A stretch of 64,000 nucleotides of DNA from Apostichopus japonicus (Eukaryota > Echinodermata > Holothuroidea > Aspidochirotida > Stichopodidae), in contig NC_092571.1 of the NCBI RefSeq assembly GCF_037975245.1, positions 18,436,917-18,500,916 of the forward strand, in the 5' to 3' direction. Made by a program: the position numbers and the translations under genes. Of the stretch, positions 25,969 through 37,802 are shown piece by piece. Each line of letters starts with the position of its first letter. Within the stretch, counting starts at the first letter, position 1. The notes under the pieces were generated by a model. It saw only the letters and a list, made by a program, of their open reading frames with translations, had not been told where the DNA came from and made no database searches.

Positions 25969-26650
25969 ATGGTGGGATTGTCGCATGCACTCTCTGAGTC
26001 TCTCTGTGTACATACGTAGCCTCTGTCGACTTGATACTCGTATTTGATTAAAATCAACCACCGAAACACATGTGCGTATATACCAGTATACTTATTTAGG
26101 AGATATGCTTCAAAACACATACAGGCTTGTGCGCATTCAATTTGATGACGTAGTGAAAACTGCAACTGGAGTTTGATCCAGAAAATTGTATGCACTATAC
26201 CCCGTTTGGTATTTGACTTTTTGTTTGTGAATGTGTCTGCAGTGGCGTACTAAGAAGGCGGCGGTCCGCCCAAGGTACCAGTCAGAGTGGTGCCATGCCA
26301 CATATTGATCATATAATCAGTTCAAAGTTTTGCCAAAGATAGAACAACCTTACATAAACAAAATCTTCTCAAAGGGGAAGGGACACCCCAACACGCTATT
26401 TGATATATATGATTGTACCAACATTTGATATGGACTGCGATATGCGTTACACTGTTTGTACCAGCATTTTTCATCTATTAACTCGATTTGAAATATCTTA
26501 CTGGGTTTGGTGATGCTACGGACAGGGAGTTATTAGTTCTACTCAATTTGGAGCTATACTTTCACCATGCCCGTACAAGCTACATGATCACCATGCCCGT
26601 TTGTAGGGAGATGGGGTTGTTTTGTAGTTATGGACTGCCGGGTAGGGAGC

Positions 26651-26815
26651 GGAATCATCGTCGTCGTCATCATCGTTATCATCGTCTTCGACGTCGTCAT
26701 CGACGCCGTCTTCATCATCATCATCATTATCGTCATCGTCATCGTCATCATCATTATCATCATCTTCGTCGTCGTCGTCATCTTCCACATCATCACCATC
26801 ATCATTAATATTATT
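26651..26815. repeat. TCA/TCG trinucleotide repeat
   Basis: About 165 bp of mixed TCA and TCG triplets. All reading frames are open, giving spurious His, Asp or Met homopolymer frames. Confidence 0.9.
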
Positions 26816-27305
26816 TATTTATTTTATTGGGGAAGGGGGGGGGAGTAGTTCTTAACTTGCTGATATCCTTCCATATTTACGAGCTTGATCTCCACCGTAC
26901 CGCTCTCTTAAACACGTCGTGGTGATTCCATAGGTAAGGATGATTCAGCACTCAGGGTATAGTTGGTGTGACAAAGGTTTTTCACTTATTCCTCTAACCA
27001 TTACAACGTATATGTATTACAGAATGAAAGATAAGATAAGGATTAATTTACTGGGAATACAGTCACATGTTACCTTCAGCCGAAAGGAGAAGCTCTTTCC
27101 TGTTTTATATTAAGTTGAACCTTGGACCAACACTTAAGTCATATTAAGACTAATACTTAAGAAACATTTCCATTCATCTCTTTCCTGCAACTGAAGAAGA
27201 GCTGTGATAACGCTCGAAATATTTTGTAACTGATTTAACGTTTTAAGTAATAAAGTTGGAAATGAAAGTATCAATTTTTCCTTTTTCTCTTTTTGATATA
27301 TATAT

Positions 27306-27353
27306 ATGTATATGTAAATGTAAATATATATATATATATATTTACATATACAT
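27306..27353. repeat. AT-rich perfect hairpin
   Basis: ATGTATATGTAAAT (27306-27319) is the exact inverse of ATTTACATATACAT (27340-27353) around a TA-rich core. It lies downstream of TMED6-like copy B. Confidence 0.7.
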
Positions 27354-27808
27354 CTAAACATCAACTAAACATTACAAAAGCCTTTCTAGATCACTCGCAT
27401 TTCTGTAGTTGCGGTTTCTCCCACCACCTCCTTTCCAGCAAAGAAAAAAAACCGTCACCGCCTCCTATTTACATGATAATATTTCATTACCAACTCGGTT
27501 TATTTGGATACAAGCGTGTCCCATTATTTTCCATCTCATCCCCTTCACAAATCTTATTCCTATAGTGTTCCTCTCCCTCGTCGGGACCATTGAGCACAGT
27601 TACATGCTTCGTACTAATCCTTTTCCTTCGCACTGATCCTTGACCTCATTTACAGACGTACGTTATGTCGACCCTTTCCCTCATCTGGGCTCTTGAATTC
27701 AGTTACTAGATTCTTATGTCGATCCTCCCCATGTCCGGGCTCTTGAACTCGGTTTGATACTTAGTGCATCGGTCCCTTCCTTCGCTCTGTGTCGAGTCCT
27801 ATATGCGT

Positions 27809-30800
27809 TCAGTACGTTGGTCCTTTACTTGCCGATGGTTTAGCAGGTCGCAGTATATACCTCAGGATCGATACTTGCGCCACACCAGCCGTAACAATGA
27901 GAATGCATTGAGCGAGGCTCCAATGATTGACATACGTAAACTTCTTGATAGCTCTATGGCGATCTTCGGTAACCAGTTTAAGATGACGGTGTGTGTCTAA
28001 ACTGATCAGTCGCATCCGCTTGCTAATGTAAGCTACGGTCTCCTGTGTCAGAGAGAAGCAAAATATACCATCAAATACTATACTGCATCAAGACTAACAT
28101 GTTTTGGTTGATTATGACAGTTACTACTGCATGTAACATAAATTCGTCACAAACGATGAGGGACTCATACGAACGAAACCCGTTAATAAACATTCTTGGC
28201 AGTTTTGAGTAACTTGTCTATCTCCTAAATCAACCCGTCTTCACACCAATCTGCCTCTTGGCAAGATCTTGCTATGAAACGCCATTCCTTCTAACATTTG
28301 TTTACTCGATTAACTATAATCACATAGTGGAAGACTCTAACTATTGTGCATTTAGTTTTGATTACTCGATTAACTATAATCACATAGTGGAAGACTCTAC
28401 CCTTTGTACATATAGTTTTGATTACTCAATTTAATATAATCACATCGTGGATGGCTCTAACTATTGTGCATTTAGTTTTGATTCCTCGCTTTTACATAAT
28501 CACATCGTGGATGGCTTTAACTTTTGTACTATTAGTTTTGATTCCTCGCTTTAATATAATCACATAGTGGATGGCTCTAACTTTTGTACAATTAGTTTTG
28601 ATTACTCGCTTTAATTTAATAACATCGTGGAAGGCTCTAACTTTTGTACAATTAGTTTTGATTCAGGCTCGCTTTAATATAATCACATAGTGGATGGCTC
28701 TAACTTTTGTACAATTAGTTTTGATTCCTCGCTTTAATATAATCACATAGTGGATGGCTCTAAATTTGGAAAATTAGTTTTGATTCCTCGCTTTAATATA
28801 ATCACATAGTGGATGGCTCTAACTTTTGTACAATTAGTTTTGATTCCTCGCTTTAATATAATCACATAGTGGATGGCTCTAAATTTGGAAAATTAGTTTT
28901 GATTACTCGCTTTAATTATATCACATAGTGGATGGCTCTAACTATTTACATTTAGTTTTGATTTCTCGCCTTAATATAGGCACATTGTGGAAGAATATGA
29001 TTTGGAAACATCTTTATCCTCTCAGATATTATGGTATTATGTTTTACAAAATGATGACAAAATGTTACATTCCGACCCTTCTCGTGTATATGTCTGTGTG
29101 TGTGGTTTTTTTTATTGCATTTCTTTAATTTACTGCATTAATCATTTTCCTTTTACGTGATAACTGTGGCATTTGCCAATGATTATTACACATTATTGAA
29201 TCTTTTTGGTATATATAATTACACAATTGTCTGAATTGAATTGAATTGAAGAAATATATTGTGTTAAATAAAAAATCTGTTTGTTATTTATAATACATTC
29301 TAAAGGGTTTTAACAGTAGGAGAAATATTTTTCGAGTGTACATGTGTGTGTGTTTATTTTGTTAAATAACGAGGGTTTTATGACATTGAAACCTCACATT
29401 TCCTACGCTGCGTTCATGATAGCTAAGGCAATATCTAGTCAATTTTTTCCAGAAACACTTTCCGGACTCGGGAATTTTTTGGGAAAAAGAGAACGTGGAT
29501 CTATTTGGACTTGACTGCTATCAAATCGTGCCTGAATTTACAGTGGAGGAACTGAGACAGCGAGACCTAGAGCTTGCTAAACAGATCACATCTGTGGCTG
29601 ACACTGACAGTTACTATATGATGTTAGTATACTGCCAACACTAGTAACAGTTCTGGCGACAGAGCGGGGGCAAGCCTGGTGCTCTTGTGCCTTTTGTACG
29701 TTTTCCTTTCTCTGTAACCTTTTCCCGTCAGGAATATACATAATATCATATTCCCTTCCCTGCTACTTCCTCCCCTCTCCTGTTTACACAACCAATGCTT
29801 AGTACTCCGGCATTTTTGCACCAACTTCCCAACAATCTCAGACAGCAAGTGTACAGTTCATACGCAGAGAGGGGAATTGTTTAACTTACGATGTGGCTCG
29901 CTGATGTCATTTTGAAACGCCCTCGCTATATTGAAATTAACATAATGGCCGCCAACACAGTAGGTGTGAAAAAATCATTACAAAATTCCTGGAAATTCTG
30001 GGAAAGGTAACTTGACTACTAATTTCACAGAGAGTGTAAAAATATTAGTCTCTACTATGAGGCCACTGCAAACACCAGGGTTTATTTCTCCTTCTTTAGG
30101 CATCTCTATGATGATAGTTCCATTTGTTTCTCAAACGATTCAATTTGTATAGGATTGATGTCTTACCCACATCTTTTTGAGTTCTGGAGGGGTTGTGTCT
30201 CGTTCCCCTTCATTGTATGACCTTAATATTGTTTCATCATCAATCACGGAGAGATGAAAGCCAAGAACATGTGGACCCGGACTCAGATTGGTAAAGCAGT
30301 ATTCATAGTTCCCTACAAAGAAAACAGGGTGTACAAAATACGTGATAAATAGATCTTATATGGGGGTGGGGAACAAAATGTTGTGGATGTGTTTGATTAA
30401 ATCATACGGGACTAAGTAGGCCCCTGAATCGTGGCGTCTTGATCACTAACCTGCTTTAGCTTGCAGCAATATGAAATTTCAATCAAAAGACTGCCTTGCT
30501 TAGTTGATGTCACCCTGAACATTGTTTTCACTTTTAGCTCCTTCAATTGCGTTATTAACCGGGATGTGGGTCATTCACACATCCCTGGTTTAATTATTTG
30601 TGAACACTTTGATCATTTCTTACGTCCTTTCTTCGTCTTAAAATATACCTCTCTCATTCGGTAAGACTGATAAGTTACTATTGCTTTGAAGGCAACATTC
30701 AAACAGTTTTGTAAACAATGAATTTCTAAAAGATGAGAGCAACGAATTCGTGAAGGAACGAGTAGGCGTATAGTTAACGCATTCTAAGGTACACAATATC

Positions 30801-32119
30801 ATAACACAGCACTTCCCAAACACTTTATTTTTCTGCATTTGACATCTTACCTCCTACAGCACGGTAAACCTGAGTCCCATGCAAGGGAGTTTGTATAGGC
30901 GCATACCCACAATAAATAAATATATTGGAAATGGTGAATTCTGGGGCATAGCCTGTTTAGGCTATAAATAAGTTCTAAATAATCAGTGCTACAAGCAAGG
31001 TTATCTTTCAACTTTTGTGTGCTTGAATAACGGGTGTACACCTCCTATACACGCCCGGGATGCGCGTGTGATTACGCCAATGAGACCCCTGCAACCGCAT
31101 CGACAAACGTCGCTTTTTGACCTGTTGATAATTTAGAGCTCACCTTCTTTTGTAACATTTGTTACAAGTGTTGCAAACCAACTTTCTTTAGCAGCGATGA
31201 AACCCTTCGGCCCGCTGTGTCTAACACTGACTTTTGTGTCGAAACCGGGGGTCTGAAATAAAGAGATCGAACAAATGAAATGGGTATCTTACCATGCTAC
31301 AAATAAGTCTGGTATGTCTTAAAAAGTACTGTAATTTGACCAAATGACTTCCCCGTAAAAAGGTTTCATCAAGTTTTCAGTATATATAGAAGGTGCATGC
31401 ATTGATTTGGGCCTCACTTGTCCGACAGAGATCAGGAACAGAAAAGTTGATGTTATACGTTTCTTTCTGTGTTTTCTCTCTGAAGTAGGAAACTTCACGC
31501 AACAGATTGATACACGCTGAGGTCTTCAGGATCATCAGGATCCCCTTCAAATATGCTACAAAGTCAAATAACTGGCACTCAGTTTACAATACAATCTCAA
31601 TTGTCTCCCAGTGTGATTTCCCTGCTTAAATTGAAGATCTTAATGTGTTGGACTAAATTGGATGGTACTGTTGATGGTATATGTTGATGATAATCACATA
31701 TGTTATACAAGCGTTGTACCATCTGCATTACAAAAACAATTATTCCTCCAGTAAGACTGACAGTTTCCGTCTCCAAACATACTATCTTCATGCATCAAAC
31801 TTTATGCTGATGCTTCTGGATGAACACTGATGAAAAACATGAATATGCTAATTAGTATAACGTAATGAAATGTCAAGACATTTGATAGGCCTACCTGAAA
31901 AGTACATTTTAGCATCGTATTGACATGAGTGTACTGGTAGAAACATTCCTCTTGCTGATATTGTAGAATAATAGTTAGTAGGTTCTTTTCTGCGTCACGA
32001 TGAAGAGTAGACAGTCTTTCCCGTCCTTTCTCCTGACTAATTACTGAAGTACATGCACTAAAAACCAACAAGAGGTGCATGAGATAGTTCAGACATGACA
32101 TCCATTTTCGAAGATACAT
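27809..32119 (-). CDS. TMED6-like p24 family cargo receptor, copy B (4 exons)
   Basis: Exons on the minus strand: 32119-31895 (75 codons), 31252-31144, 30312-30167 and 28042-27809 (77 codons plus TGA). Intron phases 0, 1, 0 match copy A exactly, and the last exon is the same length (234 nt). The product is 237 residues: signal peptide about 1-28 (a second Met at residue 7 is an alternative start), GOLD domain with ECFYQ (C59) and YCFTN (C117), an NVT glycosylation site in exon 2, a stalk rich in basic residues, one membrane span at about 201-221 (HWSLAQCILIV), and a short tail ending KGPTY. It lies 1.8 kb upstream of copy A on the same strand and is clearly a tandem duplicate, but the two have diverged widely outside the cysteine motifs and the WS.AQ span, so the duplication is old. 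Intron 3 holds a 60-bp tandem array (28300-28985). Confidence 0.85.
28300..28985. repeat. 60-bp tandem repeat, about 11 copies, in TMED6-like copy B intron 3
   Basis: Unit contains ATAATCACATAGTGGATGGC and TTGTACAATTAGTTTTGATT. Copies near the left end are more diverged (AAGACTC in place of ATGGCTC). Confidence 0.95.
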
Positions 32120-34443
32120 CTTAACGTATACCGTCCAAACCCCAACCTGGCTTGCATCTGTTTATGACACGTATGTCTATGGTAATATATTCAATACCAA
32201 GTACAAGCACTTCATCATCAATCGGTGATGTATAACAATGCCTTTGCGATTGGCACCGCAGATGCAGAGTGTTTAAAGCGATATAAGATTTTTATTAAAA
32301 GAGTAATTAAAAAAACTTACAAACACGTTTCCCTTGCAAGATTGTGCTTAAATGAACTATTACATGGTTTATACTAAATATAAATTAAATTAAAAATTAT
32401 ACTGAATTAGGAAATTGCAGACGATGCAACACATTTGAAATTCCAGTGGTTTTATTATGTGTTGAGTATAGTTCATAGTAGTAGAATTAAACTTTCGAAT
32501 ACGATATACCAACTTGTTAGAACCTTAAATGATAAATGCATCAACTTGGATAAAAGAAATCAATTTAATTTTGAATAAGAATCGATTCACTTTAAAATTT
32601 GGGATAACCACGGGACAGGCACCGTATACTTAGTGACTTACAATGTCTGACAATTGTCAAAGCTGTCCTATTAGATGTCGGATTAAACAAAGAATTCACG
32701 ACATTTTAACCAAAAATGTTGTCTGAGATCAAAGCAAACTCCCTGTGAAAAGTGTACACAATTTTTAAGAAAAATATCTTATCTTAACTCCCAAATCACT
32801 CGAAATAATGAACCTTTGCAAACTATGGTTTAATAATGAAGCAATACCTTCTGTCATAGGCAGATCCCAGAAAATTATACAATTTGTAATTTATGCGTAA
32901 ATGAAAACGTGATGTATTCCATTGCAATTGGTTGAATATTCTGCGTTTCAGAATACAGACAAATATTCTCCAGGCAGAATCTCATAACACATATAAATTG
33001 CCTTTTCCAAACTAGAAATAAGCATGTTTTGCGTCTATTTTTTTTTTCTGTGATGAAATTCTTTTTACATAGCTGGCCTACAACTATTTTTTTTTTGAGG
33101 GGGGGGGGGGTGGGCGAGGGTAGGCCCAGAACTGTTTCGTTAAATTGCGTCTTTCCTTTCTTTCATACTTTATGTCAATACGTTTATCAATACCTTTAGA
33201 ATAATTGTTTTTAATGGGGCTTTAATATCTCCTAGGAGGACGGAAAAAGTAATATAGACTGAGCACTGATAACTACCATGATAATTTACAAAATATCGAG
33301 TAAACAATGCATTTTGTAAGACTATCCGTGTCTATTTGATGCAATATTGCCCTTGACCCGGATAATCTAAAGAAACGTTTCATTATCCGAAATTCATGTT
33401 ATAAACGGCTGTTCTCTTCACTTGTTTCCAAGATACACAACTGTCTGTACGGAATCTGGATATATCTAGTCAAAGGGTTTTTCAAGACTGGTTTCAATCA
33501 GTATCCATTTATATTAGTCCAACATATATCTATCGTTATCTTTCATTAGGCTTGTCAATATAAATTACTGTATAGGGAGTCTAAATTCACTTGCAGTAAT
33601 ATGACCATGTGTCAATTATTTGTCAAACGGATTTTTCAATAAACAGATCTAACATCAATCAGTATCCATTTATATTAGTGCATTGTACACAATATATATA
33701 TGTATCGTTACATATTGTTACTTTAAGGTTCTCACAACTGTTTGACCACATTGCTAATAACCATTCTGTTTTATTTTCAAATATCAGACAAAAGCTAATT
33801 AATTCAGGAGAATGCTTCTTTTAATTAAGTGGTGTCCTGTCTAACAATAGCTTTTTGAGATGGTTCAGCATGCTATGTAAACTAGCATTAATTACAGCTT
33901 CCATCTGATCATACACGAATGAAATGATTGACAGCGCAAGCCCGTATGTAGGATAATACACGACACAGCGGTGATTGAGTTACTAGTAAGGGAAATATCG
34001 TCTGAATATGAGACTTAATATGTGACTTAAGGAATACTTAATGCAGGACAATGATGGGAATGTGACTTAAGGAATAATTAATGCAGGACAATGACGGGAA
34101 TGTGACTTAAGTGATCATTAATGCAGGACAAAGACGGTAATATGACTTAAGGAATAATTAATGCAGGACAATGATGGGAATGTGAATGCAGGAAAATTAC
34201 AACAATGAGGTATCGAAATTTATCCTACCACAAGTGTTAGGCATTGTAAAATACCTAAACCCTTTAACTCTTTGGCCACTAAACTCAGTGGTGTTTTCAT
34301 CTCATTGTTGTCGTTTTTAACAGTATTACAGTGTGCGGTCGATGTCAGTAAAGGTCTGTGTTCCACTCCCATGGTTGTATGGTTGTACCTTTAATCATTC
34401 GCTGTTTGGTTACTTGGCATATATTCAGGCAAGTAACCTATAT
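32120..34443. other. Gene-free stretch upstream of TMED6-like copy B
   Basis: AT-rich sequence that should hold the copy B promoter. Apart from a T-run/G-run near 33090-33112 and the 40-bp repeat at 34021-34190 I see no structure and no coding sequence. Confidence 0.4.
34021..34190. repeat. 40-bp tandem repeat, about 4.3 copies
   Basis: TGTGACTTAAGG-type starts at 34021, 34061, 34101 and 34141; each unit continues AATTAATGCAGGACAATGAC with small changes. Confidence 0.9.
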
Positions 34444-34491
34444 CAGGTGCGTATCCAGGGGGGGGGCGTTGGGGGCGCGCGCCCCCCGGGT

Positions 34492-34614
34492 AAGAAAAAG
34501 AGGAGAGAAAAAAAAGAGAAGAAAAAAGGAAAAAAGAGGGGAAAAAAGAGGAGGAGGAGAGGAAGGAAGGGAAAAGAAAAAGAAGAAAAAGAGAAAAAGG
34601 AGAAAAGGAGGGAG
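34492..34614. repeat. Uninterrupted 123-nt polypurine tract
   Basis: Only A and G on the plus strand, the inverted counterpart of 21243-21366 within transposon copy 2. Reading frames across it encode only Lys/Arg/Glu/Gly runs and are not genes. Confidence 0.95.
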
Positions 34615-35494
34615 TAAAAGAAAAACGGCGAAGACACCGGGGAGAGAAAGAGGAACAGTGACATCATTACAGCGCTGAAGGGTAGCCAGTGACGGATCAA
34701 TGATTTCGTAAAAGTGTGACTCACCCTACCCCTTACACCGACAACTCCATTTTTTGACGTTTCCATTTTCCTCTCTCACTAATGATCTATATATGTACTA
34801 TATATGGTCTATCATAACGCGTGTGTAGAATTGTGCTATGAAACCAACTGTGACTGGTCTCGAACTCGACCGTGTCGTCGGGGAACATGACGCATTTTGG
34901 GATGGGGGCGACCGCCCCCCCCCCCCATTCAGCATTTTTTTAAATGATATCGCTAAGTAATTTCAAAATAGAAAGTGCTTAGAGGCAACTTACAAGGCCT
35001 GGGAAGTGTCATTTCCAGCGATCTGGGAGACATTTTTCGGCCAAAATTTGCTTGTACGCTTCGCGCTAACAAATGGTCTTGGGTAGTGCCATTTCCAGCG
35101 ATCTGGGAGGCATTTTCGGCCAAAATTTTCTTGTACGCTTCGTGCCAACCTATGGTGGCGCTACGCTTAGATAATTTGCCTACAGGCTTCGCCCCTCCCT
35201 TGGCAAATTCCTCGCTACGCGCCTGTTCGAATTTGTAACGCAAACAGCAGATATCACATCATATCAGTGAGCATGAAAACGTGTTCATGTCAATATCATA
35301 TAAGCAAGCATCCAACATTACATCGCATGCCATCATGTACCGTACGGTCCGTTCAAATTGCGCAGTATTTCGCGGGATGCTAATGTAAACAACGACATGT
35401 CTCATGTAGATGTATAAAAAGCATGGAGGTCCAATTATGTCAAAACTCTCTTTTACATTAGTAATGGCGAATTAGGGGCTGCACCCCCGCCGCG

Positions 35495-35880
35495 CAGTGG
35501 CGGAGCGTCCATACGGTCGGGGGGTGGATGCTCCCCCCCCCCCTGATGGACTCAAATGGACTGCTGGCGCCTTTTTCAGCTCTTTACCACTTTTTACTTA
35601 TTCTAGATTATTAACTTTTTTATTGCGCTCTCATCTACTTATTGACATTTCTCACATTTTGTTGCTGTAATTTGGCGATGACACCTATTTATTCTTCGTT
35701 TATCTGCAAATTAGCCAGGCCCGGAAAGGGTCATTTCCGGCGATCTAGGGAGTATCTTTATTCAAAAATTTTCTGTACGCTACGCGCCAACCAGTGGTGG
35801 CGCTCCGCTTAGATAGTGTCGAAAGCGCTCCTACAGACCATTTTCGCCACTACTGACCAATACCCCTAGCTCCGCCACTG
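35495..35880. mobile_element. 386-bp hAT-type MITE nested in transposon copy 2
   Basis: Ends CAGTGGCGGAGC and GCTCCGCCACTG form 12-bp terminal inverted repeats. The perfect 8-bp duplication CCGCCGCG lies at 35487-35494 and 35881-35888, which is the hAT signature. Removing it rejoins sequence that matches copy 1 near 18690-18720. Confidence 0.92.
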
Positions 35881-36574
35881 CCGCCGCGCCTCCTACGCCT
35901 ATGTGTGTAGTGTTCGGTTGAAGGAAATATCTGCTATTTTTTCATTTCCTTCAACCAAGTTTTATAATAGCCGTTATAAGAGGTTTTAATGTTTGTACAC
36001 CAATACATTAACTGTGTCTGAATTTTCGAAAATTTCTGACCAACATTCTGCATCACACTTCCCTCTACTCGTGCAATTTTGACCGGTCTGTTAGGGGTTG
36101 AAGGAAGTTTTTCTATATTGGTTGTCCATAGATGAAATTTTGTACAACATTATGGGTATGTTTTCAAGTGAGTTTATTCACGAGAAATGTGAATTTTCAA
36201 ATTCTGAACAAATATGGGGCTTAAAACCTTGAAAAGTGGGGCTGACGGGTATTGTGGGCCGCGACGTAGAATCACCTACAAAAGCAAAGACCCACAGGAG
36301 ATGCAATCAGGTCGAACATGATGTGTGCCGGGTTGACAAACTTCAAAAAGGTTATGGATGGAAAAAAAACTATTAGGAAATACCTGGTTCTCAGGCAAAA
36401 AGTGTACATCTGGTTGGTCATTTCAAGCCCGAGAAGTGCCGTTTCCGGTGATCTGGGGGGGTTTCAAAACAAGAAATTTTCTTGTACGCTGCGCGCCAAC
36501 CGATGGTGGCGCTCCGCTTAGATAGTAATTCGCGCCCCCCCGGGTTAGAAAATCCTGGATACGCGCCTGTATAT

Positions 36575-37555
36575 AGTCAAGTTGGCGTGTTAGTTTGTGT
36601 GCGTGTAAGTGTGCGTGTACGTGTCTATGGGCATCATAACTGGTGACATAGGACAAAAGAAATTCCTGTCACCAGTTTACGAACAGCAGAGAACAATAGT
36701 CATCGGTTGTTCAGACAAAGGGTTAAAATTAAGGGAAATGTCATCGGTTGTAGCTAATACAATATAAAGTAAGTTTGTGTGTACGTGTGTGCGTATGTGT
36801 GCGACACCCTAGCTTGTATACATGGTACCTCAAGATATATCATTTCTACAGTTCTCATATTTGACATGTGGCTTTCCAAGAAGTAGTACAAGAATCCTAC
36901 TGTTTCGGGTGGAGGTCTAAGGTCATTTGGGGTCAGCAGAGGGCAAAATATGAAAATCTCAAAAAGGCAGAACCTGAACACCAACAGAGCTCATGAATGC
37001 ATGGTGGGGTAGCCAAAGTTTTTAACACAATTCGGTGTAGGTCATATTCATTTAAGGCCAGGGTGCAATATTTTCAGATATTTCTTGACCTCTGCTAGAG
37101 ATTTTGAAGAAGATAATATACACATGTCAGAAAGATAAAGTACTCTTATTTACTGTGTGGAATATCATATCTCAGAGCCCTAGAGGGTTGAGTTCGCGAA
37201 AATGTCAAATTAACACTTTTTAGATGCTTAATTTAAGCACAGAAATACATTTGAGAGAAACAATCAGTTTCATTGGGATGTATTTGAAAGGCCCAGTGGC
37301 GGTCCATGGAGCTAATCCCCGGAGGATGTGGCATTTTGAGATATTCTTGCTCTTTTTAACTCCTTTGGTTTCCACTGCTACTTTCTCCACCACTACCCAT
37401 GTAGTCACCTATGCATGAAACGTGCTAGGGAAATCAATCAATGATTGAAAAATACCATGCTAATGCAAATGAGACACATTTCTGTGGAATGAGGCAGCTT
37501 CCTAGCAGACGACATTGAAACGCTGAAAATTGCAATATCCACGTTGGCTGTCTGT
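36575..37555. other. Gene-free stretch upstream of the DDOST promoter
   Basis: GT-rich runs (36590-36620, 36770-36805) and a dispersed repeat with AGGTCATTTGGGGTCA at 36920-36935, related to copies near 3910 and 55765. No coding sequence recognised. Confidence 0.45.
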
Positions 37556-37597
37556 GATTGGTTGTTATTTGCGCAATACAACTACGCCTATATAAGT
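37556..37597 (+). promoter_or_regulatory. Putative DDOST core promoter (inverted CCAAT box and TATA-like box)
   Basis: GATTGG (inverted CCAAT box) lies at 37556-37561 and TATATAA at 37589-37595, about 210 nt before the DDOST ATG. The order and spacing fit a CCAAT plus TATA promoter with transcription starting near 37620. This is motif-based inference only. Confidence 0.4.
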
Positions 37598-37802
37598 TAG
37601 TTCGTTCTTAAACTGTTGATTTTTCCAATTTTGAAAGAACAATGAGCTTTCTGATGAATGATTTACAAATATTTATTATTCAACATCTAATGGAGTGAGA
37701 AAAGAAAAATAAGAAGCTTTTCATCAATACAAAGACTAATCACATCTATAACCCTTTTTCACAAAGTCACACCGGTAAATCTTTCTTTCCGCAAAAGACA
37801 AG

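Larger units (their letters stand above)
25969..27808. other. Intergenic region between the two TMED6-like genes
   Basis: 1.84 kb that should contain the promoter of copy A and the 3' UTR of copy B (candidate AATAAA on the minus strand at 27499-27504). It includes the trinucleotide repeat at 26651-26815, a MITE-like GCAGTGGCGTACTAAG end near 26239 without a partner, and an AT hairpin at 27306-27353. No coding sequence recognised. Confidence 0.5.
34444..36569. mobile_element. 2.13-kb TIR DNA transposon, copy 2, inverted relative to copy 1 (5-bp TSD TATAT)
   Basis: Begins CAGGTGCGTATCCAGG and ends CCTGGATACGCGCCTG. TATAT on both sides (34439-34443, 36570-36574) is a perfect 5-bp target duplication. 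Segments match the reverse complement of copy 1 in the same order: 36569-36355, 36345-35881, 35470-35240, 34905-34444. It lacks the copy-1 insertions, carries its own hAT MITE (35495-35880), and has an unrelated ~330-bp stretch (34910-35235) where copy 1 has 1.6 kb. No transposase is encoded. Confidence 0.85.

Noticed and set aside
26488-26848. His-, Met-, Asp- and Val/Ile-rich frames
   Set aside because: All come from the TCA/TCG trinucleotide repeat.
34333-34678. Lys/Arg/Glu-rich frames
   Set aside because: Translation of the polypurine tract in transposon copy 2.
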